Positions 1 to 9,329 of a stretch of DNA of 64,000 nt are shown here, one piece after another. Each line of letters opens with the position of its first letter. The first letter of the stretch is position 1. The DNA is from JANQFM01 sp035471925 (lineage in GTDB: Bacteria > Acidobacteriota > UBA6911 > RPQK01 > DATIPO01), in NCBI GenBank assembly GCA_035471925.1, contig DATIPO010000081.1, forward strand, positions 1-64,000, in the 5' to 3' direction. The translations under genes were made by a program, and so were the position numbers. The notes below the pieces were generated by a model. That model saw nothing but the letters and a program-made list of their open reading frames with translations. It made no database searches and was not told the DNA's origin.

Positions 1-395
1 CCAATTCCGCCGTCCGAGGTGAGGGGGCAGGCTCGTCACTCGGCGGAGGTCCGCATCCCGGCAACAAGAGGAGAAGCAAGCAAATAAATCCGAGGCGTGA
101 CTTCATGACAAGGGCTCCTTCATTTCTTTTGACCCGACGTATAGACTAGCCTTTCAAGTCTACAGGAGCCATGCCGGAAAGGCGATCTTGTGCCGGGCTG
201 ACACTGTAAGGCCGTCCAAGAAACCTACCGTCAGGGACGCGACGACTCGGGCCTTTTCTACACCGACTCGGAAAGGACTAGAGAGATACTGCAGGGGTTG
301 GGAACATCTTCCGTCAATCCAAACACTCCTGGACTCGGCTCCACGTCTGAAGAGGGGTCTTTGCTGGAGTTGGGCGGGGTTCCCAGGCATCGCGT
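1..395. other. No gene recognised at left edge
   Basis: The first 395 bases lie downstream of the minus-strand amidohydrolase. Open frames on both strands are short, Arg/Pro-rich and unlike any family I know. I see no tRNA, convincing hairpin terminator or repeat here. Confidence 0.5.
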
Positions 396-1811
396 CTACT
401 GGCGCGAGGGTTGCTGCCAGGCGCCTTCTTCCGATTCCTGCGTGGGGCCCAGCTTGCCTTTTGACTGCTCCAGCAGGCTGGTTGCCTGGTGCCGGGTTCC
501 CGCCTTCATCACCCAGACCACGTCGCGGGTGGCGCGGATGTCCTCCAGCGGATTTCCCTTTACCGCCACCATGTCAGCCCACTTGCCGGGTTCGATGCTG
601 CCCAGGTGCGGGCCAAGCCCCATGGCCCGGGCGCCGTTGATGGTGGCAATGCGCAGGACGGCGGCCTCGCCAAGTCCGGCCCGTACCATGGCGTGCATCT
701 CACGGTGACAGTAGAAGGGCGCGAGATACACGCCCCAACTGGGGTGGTCCGTGCCCAGCGTGATCAGATGGCCCCCGCCGGCACGGTAGAAGGCCTTGAT
801 GGTCTTCTTCTTCGACTCGTACATCTGGGCCGCCAACTCGGTGAAGTTGTCCTTGGGGCGCGGACCAGTGTGGTCACGCAGGTAGGGTGTCAGATATTGC
901 CGCTCTTACGCGAAGTCTTCAAAAACGGGGGACTCTACGGCACCGAAGGATCCGAAGGCCGCGATGGTGGCATCGAAGTACACTCGGTGGTCGATGTACA
1001 GACGCGCGACGCTCTTGAACTCGTCCGACTCGACGTCAACGCTCCTCCAGGAGGCATAGGCATGGCGCGAGGGGTCGAGTGCGTCGCCACCCAGGAAGTG
1101 CTCGACCCGGTCGATTCCCATCACAATGGCATCGCGGGGATTGACGCTCTCGCCCACGCCTGAGTTGAGATGCGCGGTCACAGTCAACCCGTGGCGGTGG
1201 GCGGCTGAAAGCAGAGCCTTGAGGTGTGGCGCGGTGATGTTCTTGGCCTTGAAGCCCCTCACCCCTTTCCGGGCCCATTCGTCGACCTCGGCCTCGATTT
1301 GGGCGGGCCTGATGTCGCGATTCCATCCATAGCGAGCGGTTCCGAAGTAAGGGCCCGAATTGAGGATGCGCGGCCCCACCCGCCGTCCTTCGTCGATCTC
1401 AATGCGCAGGCGGCGCATCTTATCGGGATCGATTTCGCCGGCTGGAAAGGTGCTGGTTACTCCGTTGGCCATGAACAGCAAGGGATAGACCTGGGTCTCG
1501 TCGACTCGACCCTTGCCGAAAAAGTCCACCGCGTAGTGGGCATGCAGGTCGATGAACCCCGGCAGGATGGTGTGGTCGGAACCGACCTCGAAGACCTGGG
1601 AGATCTCCCAATCGCGTCCCTCTTCCCCCACGGCCAGGATCTTTCCGGCCTGGATGACGATTCCCGGATTGGCTACCCGCTCGTTACCCGTCCCGTCGAA
1701 CAGCCATCCTCCGCGGATGACAGTGACTTGACCCAACAGCGGGCCCGAGAGCAGGAATGTGATGGCCGCAAAAAGAAGGAGGATCCCAGTACGATTTCGT
1801 CCAAAACTCAT
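396..1811 (-). pseudogene. Amidohydrolase interrupted by one in-frame stop codon
   Basis: This is a metal-dependent amidohydrolase with an N-terminal signal peptide (hydrophobic stretch ending around LLGQ), so a secreted or periplasmic hydrolase by family. The first 301 codons carry the entry motif LPGFIDLHAHY (metal-binding HxH), a GFKAKN segment with a candidate bridging lysine, TAHLNSG and DRVEHF. A TAA at 906-908 then stops translation after FEDFA. The same frame continues without any shift through 23 more codons and a further 146, with GTDHPSWGVY and the family-typical end MGLGPHLGSIEPGKWADMV. Read through, the product would be about 471 aa, normal for the family. The two parts are in one frame, so a single nonsense substitution or a base error explains it. 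The upstream part lacks the last metal Asp and is probably inactive alone. Confidence 0.8.
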
Positions 1812-2007
1812 GCCTGATCATCCCATTGAAGGACGACCGCCGTCCAGGACGAGCAGAGTCGTATCACGTCAGCCCCCGACAGAGCCGTTTTGAAGGCTCT
1901 CTTGCGCTGCCCGATCTGCAGCCCGGATGTTGGCGGTCGGTCCGCCAGACCCGGTCATCCCCCTGAGATCTTGGAACGAAGTCGCTGCAGCGGCAACAGT
2001 GTATGTC

Positions 2008-2412
2008 ATGATCACGAAGTCTCTACTCCGCGTAGGTTGGGCACCGGCCGCGGTTCTCTTGACGCACACTTCCTACATCGCGCTCTTCGGTCATCCTCCC
2101 GAACTGGACTTGGTGATGCATGTTTTGGGCGGACTGGCCATCGCCTACGCCGTGCACTCAGCCACTCCACTCCTGCGCGATGTGCTGGGCACACTCCGCT
2201 TGGAAGCTCACTGCCTTCTCGTCCTGGGACTCTCCTTTGTGATTGCCGTGTCCTGGGAATACGCTGAGTTCGCCGGCGACTGGATCAACGATGTTGCGTT
2301 CCAGGCGTCACGTCGAGACACTATCTTCGATCTCCTCCTCGGCACCTCCTCTGCGCTCCTTTTCACCATCCTCATCTATGTCCGCGGAAAGCTTAGGCAA
2401 TCGTCGAGCTGA
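2008..2412 (+). CDS. Small integral membrane protein, VanZ/DUF2238-like in layout
   Basis: The product is 134 aa from the ATG at 2008. The frame is open to an ATG at 1927, but that extension is Pro-rich and has no ribosome binding site. It contains about four hydrophobic segments. The second and third carry conserved-looking polar residues: DLVMHVLGGL, then SWEYAEFAGDWIND, and RRDTIFDLLLG near the C-terminus. Charged residues at the ends of helices (H, E, D, D) resemble the small DUF2238/YjdF group of unknown function. It lies alone between the broken amidohydrolase and a methyltransferase gene. No catalytic role can be assigned; the family resemblance is by eye and moderate. Confidence 0.6.
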   Translation: MITKSLLRVGWAPAAVLLTHTSYIALFGHPPELDLVMHVLGGLAIAYAVHSATPLLRDVLGTLRLEAHCLLVLGLSFVIAVSWEYAEFAGDWINDVAFQASRRDTIFDLLLGTSSALLFTILIYVRGKLRQSSS

Positions 2413-2565
2413 TCTCACCATTCCAACGCGGGGTCGCAGTGGGATAGCAGTTCGACCTCCTGCAATCCGTCGACCCAGCGCTGCTCGCCCAGCCTCCTTC
2501 CACGCTGCTAGAGAGTAGAGTCCTTTGAAAGGCCTCAGCCGCACAGAGCATGTACCATTTGGGGG

Positions 2566-3171
2566 ATGTCTGGAGATTCAAAAAGCAAGGCCGACCGGGC
2601 GAATGGCTACGAGACTTTCGCTTCAGAGTTCATGGCGCGCCGCAAACAGTCGCGCATTGGGGTGGCGACCGTGCGACGGTGGGCAAAGACCCTTCCCAGG
2701 GGAGCGACAGTTCTCGATCTAGGTTGCGGTTGCGGAATGCCCATATCAGGCGCCTTGCTCGAGGATGGATTCCAGGTCTACGGCGTCGATGCTTCTCCCA
2801 GCCTGATCCAAGCCTTCCGCAGCCGCTTCCCTCAGGCGCACGTCGCCTGTGAGACGGTTGCGGAGTCGGCGTTTTATGGCCGGGAGTTCCACGGCGTCGT
2901 CGCGGTCGGCTTGATGTTCCTCCTGAATGCCGAGGAGCAGCGGGACCTCATCGCCAAAGTGGCGCTTGCGCTCGTTCCTGGGGGCCGCTTCCTCTTCAGC
3001 GCACCAGTTGAAACCGGTACCTGGAGAGACGTATTGACCGGTCGGCAGTCACTCTCTCTGGGGGCCGAGGCCTATCAAGAAGCGATTTCGGAGGCCGGCC
3101 TATCCCTAATCGCGGAGCCCGTCGATGAAGGCGAAAACCACTACTATGAGACCCAAAAGAGCTGCCCATAG
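2566..3171 (+). CDS. Class I SAM-dependent methyltransferase
   Basis: This 201-aa protein has a Rossmann-type methyltransferase core. Motif I, VLDLGCGCGMP, is at about residues 49-59, and the acidic end of beta-2 (VYGVDAS) follows about 20 residues later. Motif IV (FHGVVAVGLMFLL) and the post-motif strand ALVPGGRFLFSAP complete the fold. The length and short C-terminus match small-molecule methyltransferases of the Methyltransf_11/25 group rather than RNA enzymes. The substrate cannot be inferred. The start has only a G-run (GGGGG) immediately before the ATG. Its neighbours give no pathway context. Confidence 0.8.
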   Translation: MSGDSKSKADRANGYETFASEFMARRKQSRIGVATVRRWAKTLPRGATVLDLGCGCGMPISGALLEDGFQVYGVDASPSLIQAFRSRFPQAHVACETVAESAFYGREFHGVVAVGLMFLLNAEEQRDLIAKVALALVPGGRFLFSAPVETGTWRDVLTGRQSLSLGAEAYQEAISEAGLSLIAEPVDEGENHYYETQKSCP

Positions 3172-3283
3172 GCTGAGACGCCTCCCGCCAGTGGGGATTC
3201 AACCGGTATCAAGAAGCGACCAAAGGACGGCCAGAACTGACGGGAGGTCGAAGCCTTCTAGATCAGCCGAGTCACAAACCGCC

Positions 3284-3382
3284 TCAACGGGCTGGCTGGC
3301 TGCGGTAGACCAAGTTGGGGCCCTCGGAATTAGACACGGCGATGTCGAGAAAGCCGTCGCCGTTGAAGTGTGAGTCAAACAA
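3284..3382 (-). pseudogene. Fragment of an FG-GAP/VCBS repeat
   Basis: Between in-frame stops on the minus strand there are 33 codons containing HFNGDGFLDIAVSN followed by EGPNLVYR. This is a near-perfect FG-GAP/VCBS repeat unit with its calcium-binding NGDG loop. There is no start codon and no second unit, so it is a stranded piece of a larger secreted propeller protein. The rest of 3172-3476 shows no gene. Confidence 0.65.
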
Positions 3383-3476
3383 CTACGTCCACTCTCCCTG
3401 CCCGAAGGCGCCGGATACGAGGCGATTCATACCGTGACAGGGGCGGGCCGGCAACTGCCGAACCCGGCGAAGGCGG

Positions 3477-6032
3477 TTACTCGTAGCGCATGGCCACCAG
3501 CGGATCCACCGAAGACGCCCTGCGGGCCGGGACGAAGCTGGCCAGCAGGGTCACGATGACGACTCCCAGTGCGGCGGCGCCGAAGGTCACTGGATCCGTG
3601 GCCTGGATGCCGAACAGGCTGGACTGAAGAAGCTGCCCGGCGGCGTAGGCTAGGGGAAGCCCAATCAAAGCGCCTGCAAGGCAGACCATGAGGCTTTCGC
3701 GCAGCATCATCCACAGAACTTGATCGCGCCGTGCTCCCAGCGCCATGCGGACGCCGATTTCCGTGGTGCGGCGAGCCACCCGGTAGGCCAGGGTCCCGTA
3801 CAACCCGACGGCCACCAGCAGTGCCGCCAGCACGCCGAAGAAGAGTGCCAGCGTGGCAAACACGGCCGAGTTGGAGTAGCTCTGCTCGAACTGAGCCTCC
3901 TGGGTCATGGGTTCCATCAAGGGAATCTCCGGATCGAGGCGGTTGACCACGCTGCGGACCTGGGGAAGCAGGGCCTGTGGATCGCTGCGGGTGCGCAACT
4001 CGACATGCAGCTTCTTGATTCCCGGTATCTGCCTGTAGCTGATGTAGGCCATGGGCCGAGGCGATTCCCGCACGCTGGAATACTTGCTGTCTTGGGCCAC
4101 GCCCACGATGGAGAAGGCTTGGCTGGCACCGCCCAGCCCCACATTGTGCCCCAACGGATCGCTTCCAGGCAAATAAGTCTCGGCAAAGGTGCGGTTGACC
4201 ACGAGGACGCGGGGGGCGTCCAGCGTGTCGGCGTCCTTCAGGTCGCGGCCCCGCAGCATGGGCACGCCCAGAGTGCGGAAGTAGTCGGGGCCGACAACGT
4301 TCCAACGCAGGACGCTGCGGCCTTGCGGGTCGGTGGCCCGCACGCCGTCGACGAAGACGTTGGTGTTGTTGCTCCAGCCCGAACCCAGGCGGTTGCCCAT
4401 CACGGTGACCGACTCGACTCCCGGAAGAGCGCGAAGTTCGTCCAGCAGGTCGCGGTAGAAGGCCAACGTCTCCGTGCCGCTGTCGCGCTGCGGATCGATT
4501 CCGAAGACCAGTAATTGAGAAGCCTGAAAGCCCAGATCGACATCCTGCAAGTTGACCAGTGTGCGGACCAGCAGTCCCGCTCCCACCAGCAGGCACAGGC
4601 AGAGGGCCATCTGGAAGGCCACCATTGCCCGTCCGCCCCAGAAGCGCTTGCGCTCCTGGTTGGAGGTGGCGCTGGAGGCCCTCAGGGCCTGACTGGCGGG
4701 GACCCGCGCGGCCGCCCGCAGCGGAATCAGGCCGAAGGCCAGTGCCACTACAATGCAAACCACGAAGGAGAATGCTAAGACGGTGGAATCGGGTGCCAGC
4801 CCCGTCTCAGTCTCGGCCCAGGCGCCCAGCAGCCGGGTGGCCCAGGAGGCGAAGAACCATCCCAAAATCCCGCCCGCGAAGACCAGCAGCAAACTCTCCG
4901 TCAACAGTTGCCTGAAGAGGTGGGAGCGTCCGGCGCCCAGGGCCAGCCGCAGGCCGAACTCACGGCGGCGGGTGGCGTTGCGCGCCAGCAGCAGCATGAT
5001 GATGTTGCCGCAGGCGATCACCAGGACCAGAAGCACCATGGCCATAAGAAGCGTCATGGGATGGCTGGCGGCAGCCGTCCAACTCTGCATCCCCCGAACC
5101 GACTCAAAGTAAAGCTGGGGGATGGTCTCGTTTTCCCGGGGCTCGGTCTGGGCATAGACGGAGTTGTAATAAAGCGGCTGCAGTTGGGCAAGAGCCTGTT
5201 CACGAGTGGTCTCCGGAGCCAGTCGGCCTATCATCATCAGAAACCACCAATTGGGCGAGTCATAATCGAATTGGGCCCCCTGCACTTGCTGTCCCCAGGG
5301 ACCCAACTCGGACCGGGTCTGCAGAGGGATCCACATGTCGGTTTTGGAATTCTGGACGACCCCGTCAAAGCCCCCTGCCGCCACGCCCACGACGGTGAAA
5401 GGCACGCCTTTGATGGAGAGGGTCTCACCCAAGACCGAGGGATTGCGGGCGAAGCGACGAGTCCAGAAGGCTTGGCTGAGCACGACAACCGGAGCGCTCT
5501 TGGTTTCGTCCTCAGCGTTGAGGGTCCGTCCCCGCGCGGCAGCGACACCCAATCCGCTGAAGAAGTTGCCGCTGACCATCATCACCTGGGCGGTTTCCGG
5601 CTGTGCACCGTAACGCACGGCCACTTCGCCGCTGTTGCTCAAGGGGACGTAGCCCATCACGTCGGACAGCGACTCCGACGACTGTTGGCGGAGCTGCAGG
5701 AAGGTGTGTCCTGAAAATGAGTTGGACGTATTGCCTGTCTGGTTGGCATAGCTGGGCAGGCTGGATGTGCGCAGATGGACGACCCGCTCCGGCTCCTCAA
5801 CGGGGATGTAGCGCAGCAACACGGCGTTCATGGTGCTGAACATGGCCGTATTGGCGCCGATTCCCAAAGCCAGGGTGAGAACGGTCACGATGGTGAAAAC
5901 CGGGTTCTTGGCGAACATCCGAAGACCCTGCCGGAAGTCCTGCCCGAGATTGGCCAACCAGGCCATTCGGGCCGTCCGATGGGTGAATTCTCTCTCGCTG
6001 GACAAAGGGCCATTTGCACTCTTCTGGGACAT
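3477..6032 (-). CDS. ADOP-family ABC transporter permease (MacB/FtsX type)
   Basis: The 851-aa product has the acidobacterial duplicated-permease plan. It begins with a short cytoplasmic N-terminus, then the signature LRMFAKNPVFTIVTVL and LALGIGANTAMFS first helix, and a MacB-like periplasmic core domain. An FtsX block of three helices follows at about residues 320-440 (LGLRLALGAGRSHLFRQLL), then a second helix-core-FtsX copy ending ITLLASFVPARRASSVDPL. The repeat ARRxxEIGVRMALGA occurs in the second FtsX domain. Such permeases act in the inner membrane with a separately encoded ATPase; none is in this window. The ATG at 6032 is chosen because AAGGAGGAG lies just upstream; six more codons are open before it. 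Unlike the second ADOP gene here, it has no PadR gene beside it. Confidence 0.9.
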   Translation of the reverse strand: MSQKSANGPLSSEREFTHRTARMAWLANLGQDFRQGLRMFAKNPVFTIVTVLTLALGIGANTAMFSTMNAVLLRYIPVEEPERVVHLRTSSLPSYANQTGNTSNSFSGHTFLQLRQQSSESLSDVMGYVPLSNSGEVAVRYGAQPETAQVMMVSGNFFSGLGVAAARGRTLNAEDETKSAPVVVLSQAFWTRRFARNPSVLGETLSIKGVPFTVVGVAAGGFDGVVQNSKTDMWIPLQTRSELGPWGQQVQGAQFDYDSPNWWFLMMIGRLAPETTREQALAQLQPLYYNSVYAQTEPRENETIPQLYFESVRGMQSWTAAASHPMTLLMAMVLLVLVIACGNIIMLLLARNATRRREFGLRLALGAGRSHLFRQLLTESLLLVFAGGILGWFFASWATRLLGAWAETETGLAPDSTVLAFSFVVCIVVALAFGLIPLRAAARVPASQALRASSATSNQERKRFWGGRAMVAFQMALCLCLLVGAGLLVRTLVNLQDVDLGFQASQLLVFGIDPQRDSGTETLAFYRDLLDELRALPGVESVTVMGNRLGSGWSNNTNVFVDGVRATDPQGRSVLRWNVVGPDYFRTLGVPMLRGRDLKDADTLDAPRVLVVNRTFAETYLPGSDPLGHNVGLGGASQAFSIVGVAQDSKYSSVRESPRPMAYISYRQIPGIKKLHVELRTRSDPQALLPQVRSVVNRLDPEIPLMEPMTQEAQFEQSYSNSAVFATLALFFGVLAALLVAVGLYGTLAYRVARRTTEIGVRMALGARRDQVLWMMLRESLMVCLAGALIGLPLAYAAGQLLQSSLFGIQATDPVTFGAAALGVVIVTLLASFVPARRASSVDPLVAMRYE

Positions 6033-6190
6033 AACTCCTCCTTCCCTCATTAAACGCTGTCAGGCACCGAAAGGTTGTGTCCTGTGCCTGAGAAATCTCG
6101 GGCCTGCAGCCGCAAGGCCTTGCGGCTGCTTTCACGCCCCCCTCACGCCCCCCGATTGCAGGAAGCACCCTCCGGTTCTATGCTGGCAGG

Positions 6191-9100
6191 ATGGTTACAC
6201 GCTACTCTACAGGGACGCTCCTTCTACTTGGCCTTTTGTGCTGCGGGTTGTCGGCCTCGGGGCCCGACCCAGAGTCCTTCAAGGGCTTGCAGTGGCGCAA
6301 CATCGGTCCCTTCCGGGGAGGACGCTCGACGACCGTAACCGGGGTCCCTTCCCAGAGAGGCACTTTCTATTTCGGCACCACCGGCGGGGGCGTGTGGAAG
6401 ACTCTCGACGGCGGGGATAGCTGGCGCAATGTCTCCGACGGATTCTTCAAATCCGGCTCTATCGGAGCGGTGGCGGTCGCCGACTCAGATCCCAACGTGG
6501 TGTACGTGGGGACCGGCGAGGCCCCCTTCCGGGGCGTGATGAGTTCTTCGGGCGACGGAGTCTACAAGTCCACGGACGCCGGTCAGACTTGGACTCACAT
6601 CGGATTGGACAAAACCCGCCAGATCTCAGCCATCCGCATTCATCCCCGCGACCCGAACGTCGTTTATGTGGCCGCCCAGGGCAGTCCTTGGGGCGACAGC
6701 GAGGTGCGGGGGATTTACCGTTCCCAGGATGGAGGCGGGACTTGGGAGAAGGTCCTTTACGTCGATGAGCGGAGCGGGGCCAGCGACCTCAGCATTGACC
6801 CCACCAATCCGCGGATCCTCTACGCCGCTTTCTGGGATCATCGGCGCAAACCCTGGAGGGTGATCAGCGGCGGTCCCGGCAGCAGCATTCACAAGAGCAG
6901 CGACGGCGGAGACACCTGGAAGCAGCTCAGCAAGGGCCTGCCCGAAGAGATGGGCAAGATCGGAGTGGCGGTCTCGCCGGCGCGTCCTCAGCGGGTGTGG
7001 GCCATCATTGAGGCCGACGAGGGAGGCCTCTTCCGCTCCGACGACGGCGGCCAATCGTGGACGCGGGTCAACCGCGAGCGAGTCCTGCGGGCCAGGGCCT
7101 GGTATTACACCCACGTCTTCGCCGACCCCGTCGACGAGGAGACGGTTTACGTCCTCAACGCTCCCCTCATGAAATCGGTGGACGGAGGCAAGACCTTCAA
7201 GCGCATCGAAGTGCCTCACGGGGACAACCATGCGCTCTGGATCTCCCCTCTCGACCATCAGGTCCTCATCAACGGAAACGACGGCGGCGCCAACGTCTCC
7301 TACAACGGCGGACGCACTTGGTCGACGCAGTCCAACCAGCCTACGGCGCAGTTCTACCGGGTCATCACCGACCAGCGGTTTCCCTACTATGTCTACGGAG
7401 GCCAGCAGGACAACTCCACGGTGGCTATCGCCAGCCGCAGCATGGATTCGCAGATCGGCCGCCAGCACTGGTACGCGGTAGGCGGATGCGAGAGCGCCCA
7501 CGTGGCTTTCGATCCCCGCAATCCCACTTTGGTCTACGCCGGCTGCTATCAAGGCATCATTACCGAGTACAACCACCGGCTCGGACAAGAGCGCAACGTC
7601 ATGGCCTACCCCTACCTGGGCTTGGGCTCGCAGCCCAAGGACCTCAAGTATCGCTTTAACTGGAACGCCCCCATTCTGGTGTCGCAGCACGACCCCAAGG
7701 TCATCTTTCATGGCGGAAACGTGCTCTTGAGGAGCGATGACCGGGGACAGTCTTGGCGCGAGATCAGTCCTGACCTGACCCGCGACGAGAAGGAAAAGCA
7801 AGGACTGGGAGGAACTCCCATTACTAACGAGGCGGCCGGAGGAGAAACCTACAACACCATCCTCTATGTGGCTGAGTCGCCCCATGAAGAGGGTGTTCTC
7901 TGGACGGGCAGCGACGACGGTCTGGTTCACTTAACGCGCAACGGCGGCGCCGACTGGCAAGACGTCACTCCGCCAGACATCGGCGAGGCCATGATCAACT
8001 CCATCGAGGTTTCGACACACGATCCGGCCGCGGCCTATCTCGCCGTCACCCGCTACAAGTGGGACGACTTCGCCCCCTACCTCTTCAAGACCGAGGACTA
8101 CGGGACGACCTGGACCTCGCTGACTGAGGGCTTCGAGCCCGAGCACTTCCTGCGCGTGGTGCGCGAGGACACGCTGCGTCCCGGGCTGCTCTATGCCGGG
8201 ACCGAGCACGGGCTTTACGTTTCCTGGAACGGCGGCGCTCGTTGGGAGCCCTTTCAGCTCAACCTTCCCGTCACACCCATCACCGACCTGCGGGTCAAGG
8301 ATGGAGATCTGGTGGCCGCGACTCAAGGCCGGGCCTTCTGGATCCTCGACGACATCGCCCCGCTGCGGGCCTGGGAGGAGACTCTGGCTGACAAAGCCAT
8401 GCATTTGTTCAAGCCCTCGCAGTCCGTCCGCACCGGTGGTTCAGCGGGAGACAGCCCGCAAGCCGGCGAGAATCCGCCCAACGGCGCCATCCTTTACTAC
8501 TGGCTGGCCCAGGAAGCCGGGGAGGATGAAGATCCGCTGGAGTTGGAGATCCTCGATTCGGAAGGGACGGTCATGCGCCGCTATTCCAGTTCCAAGCCCG
8601 AGAAGAGCGAGTCCGAGGACAGTGACGGCCCGGCGACCGAAAAGCCGCTTCCCGCGTCCAAAGGATTGAACCGCTTCGTGTGGGATTTGAGCCGGGAACC
8701 GGTGACCAAGGTTGCGGGCATCTTCGTCCTCGGAGGACTGCAAGGCTACCGTCTGGCGCCCGGCGATTTCACGGTGCGGTTGCGGCGGGGCGAAGAGGTC
8801 CAGGAGGCGGCTCTGACCATCGTTCAGGACCCGCGCACCGACTTCACAAGCGACCAGTTCGCCGAGCAGCAGCGCATCCTCGGCGATCTGTGGCAGAGGG
8901 CCGACCGCGTGCAACGGGACGTCAAACGCCTGCGCTCCGTCCGCCGCCAGGTCAACGATTTGTTGGAGCTGACAAGCGAACACGCAGCGGCCGCCGAGAT
9001 TTCTCAGGCCGGCCAGGAGCTGCTGGAGTCAGTTGGGGCATTGGAGCGCACCCTGGCTCAGCCCAAGCAGGAAACCTTCCAGGACGTGATCAACTTCCCC

Positions 9101-9316
9101 AACAAGCTCAACGCGCGCCTCCTCAACCTGATGCGCACCATCGACCAAAGCGGTCCGCCCGTCACCGAGGGCGCCAAGCAGCTCTCTGAGGAATTAACGG
9201 CAACCCATCGCCGAGCTCGGACGGAGGTCTCCACTTTCTTCCGTCAGGCACTTCCCGAATTCCTCGATCTCCTGGCACAAAAGCAAGTCCCGCCCGTCAT
9301 TCTGCCGGGACAGTAA
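6191..9316 (+). CDS. Secreted sortilin/BNR-type beta-propeller protein
   Basis: The protein is 1041 aa. A lipoprotein-like or Sec signal peptide (LLLLGLLCCGLSA) is followed by the opening WRNIGPFRGGR, seen in large BNR-repeat proteins often annotated as glycosyl hydrolases or VPS10-domain proteins. Asp-box motifs such as TTDGGxTW variants recur: SxDGGDTW, SDDGGQSWTR, SVDGGKTF and SDDRGQSW. They support two seven-bladed propellers over about residues 30-720. The last 250 residues lose the boxes and form a beta-sandwich-like segment followed by a helical, coiled-coil-prone region (QRDVKRLRSVRRQ). No sialidase active-site arginine triad is obvious, so a hydrolase function is unproven. It is divergent from the ADOP permease and convergent with the PQQ-esterase gene, which ends 13 bp away. 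Confidence 0.82.
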   Translation: MVTRYSTGTLLLLGLLCCGLSASGPDPESFKGLQWRNIGPFRGGRSTTVTGVPSQRGTFYFGTTGGGVWKTLDGGDSWRNVSDGFFKSGSIGAVAVADSDPNVVYVGTGEAPFRGVMSSSGDGVYKSTDAGQTWTHIGLDKTRQISAIRIHPRDPNVVYVAAQGSPWGDSEVRGIYRSQDGGGTWEKVLYVDERSGASDLSIDPTNPRILYAAFWDHRRKPWRVISGGPGSSIHKSSDGGDTWKQLSKGLPEEMGKIGVAVSPARPQRVWAIIEADEGGLFRSDDGGQSWTRVNRERVLRARAWYYTHVFADPVDEETVYVLNAPLMKSVDGGKTFKRIEVPHGDNHALWISPLDHQVLINGNDGGANVSYNGGRTWSTQSNQPTAQFYRVITDQRFPYYVYGGQQDNSTVAIASRSMDSQIGRQHWYAVGGCESAHVAFDPRNPTLVYAGCYQGIITEYNHRLGQERNVMAYPYLGLGSQPKDLKYRFNWNAPILVSQHDPKVIFHGGNVLLRSDDRGQSWREISPDLTRDEKEKQGLGGTPITNEAAGGETYNTILYVAESPHEEGVLWTGSDDGLVHLTRNGGADWQDVTPPDIGEAMINSIEVSTHDPAAAYLAVTRYKWDDFAPYLFKTEDYGTTWTSLTEGFEPEHFLRVVREDTLRPGLLYAGTEHGLYVSWNGGARWEPFQLNLPVTPITDLRVKDGDLVAATQGRAFWILDDIAPLRAWEETLADKAMHLFKPSQSVRTGGSAGDSPQAGENPPNGAILYYWLAQEAGEDEDPLELEILDSEGTVMRRYSSSKPEKSESEDSDGPATEKPLPASKGLNRFVWDLSREPVTKVAGIFVLGGLQGYRLAPGDFTVRLRRGEEVQEAALTIVQDPRTDFTSDQFAEQQRILGDLWQRADRVQRDVKRLRSVRRQVNDLLELTSEHAAAAEISQAGQELLESVGALERTLAQPKQETFQDVINFPNKLNARLLNLMRTIDQSGPPVTEGAKQLSEELTATHRRARTEVSTFFRQALPEFLDLLAQKQVPPVILPGQ

Positions 9317-9329
9317 ACCAGCTTCAGGT

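Noticed and set aside
6626..7930. Long minus-strand open frame opposite the BNR propeller gene
   Set aside because: It is an antisense shadow: codon-position GC of the plus strand explains it and it has no domain similarity.
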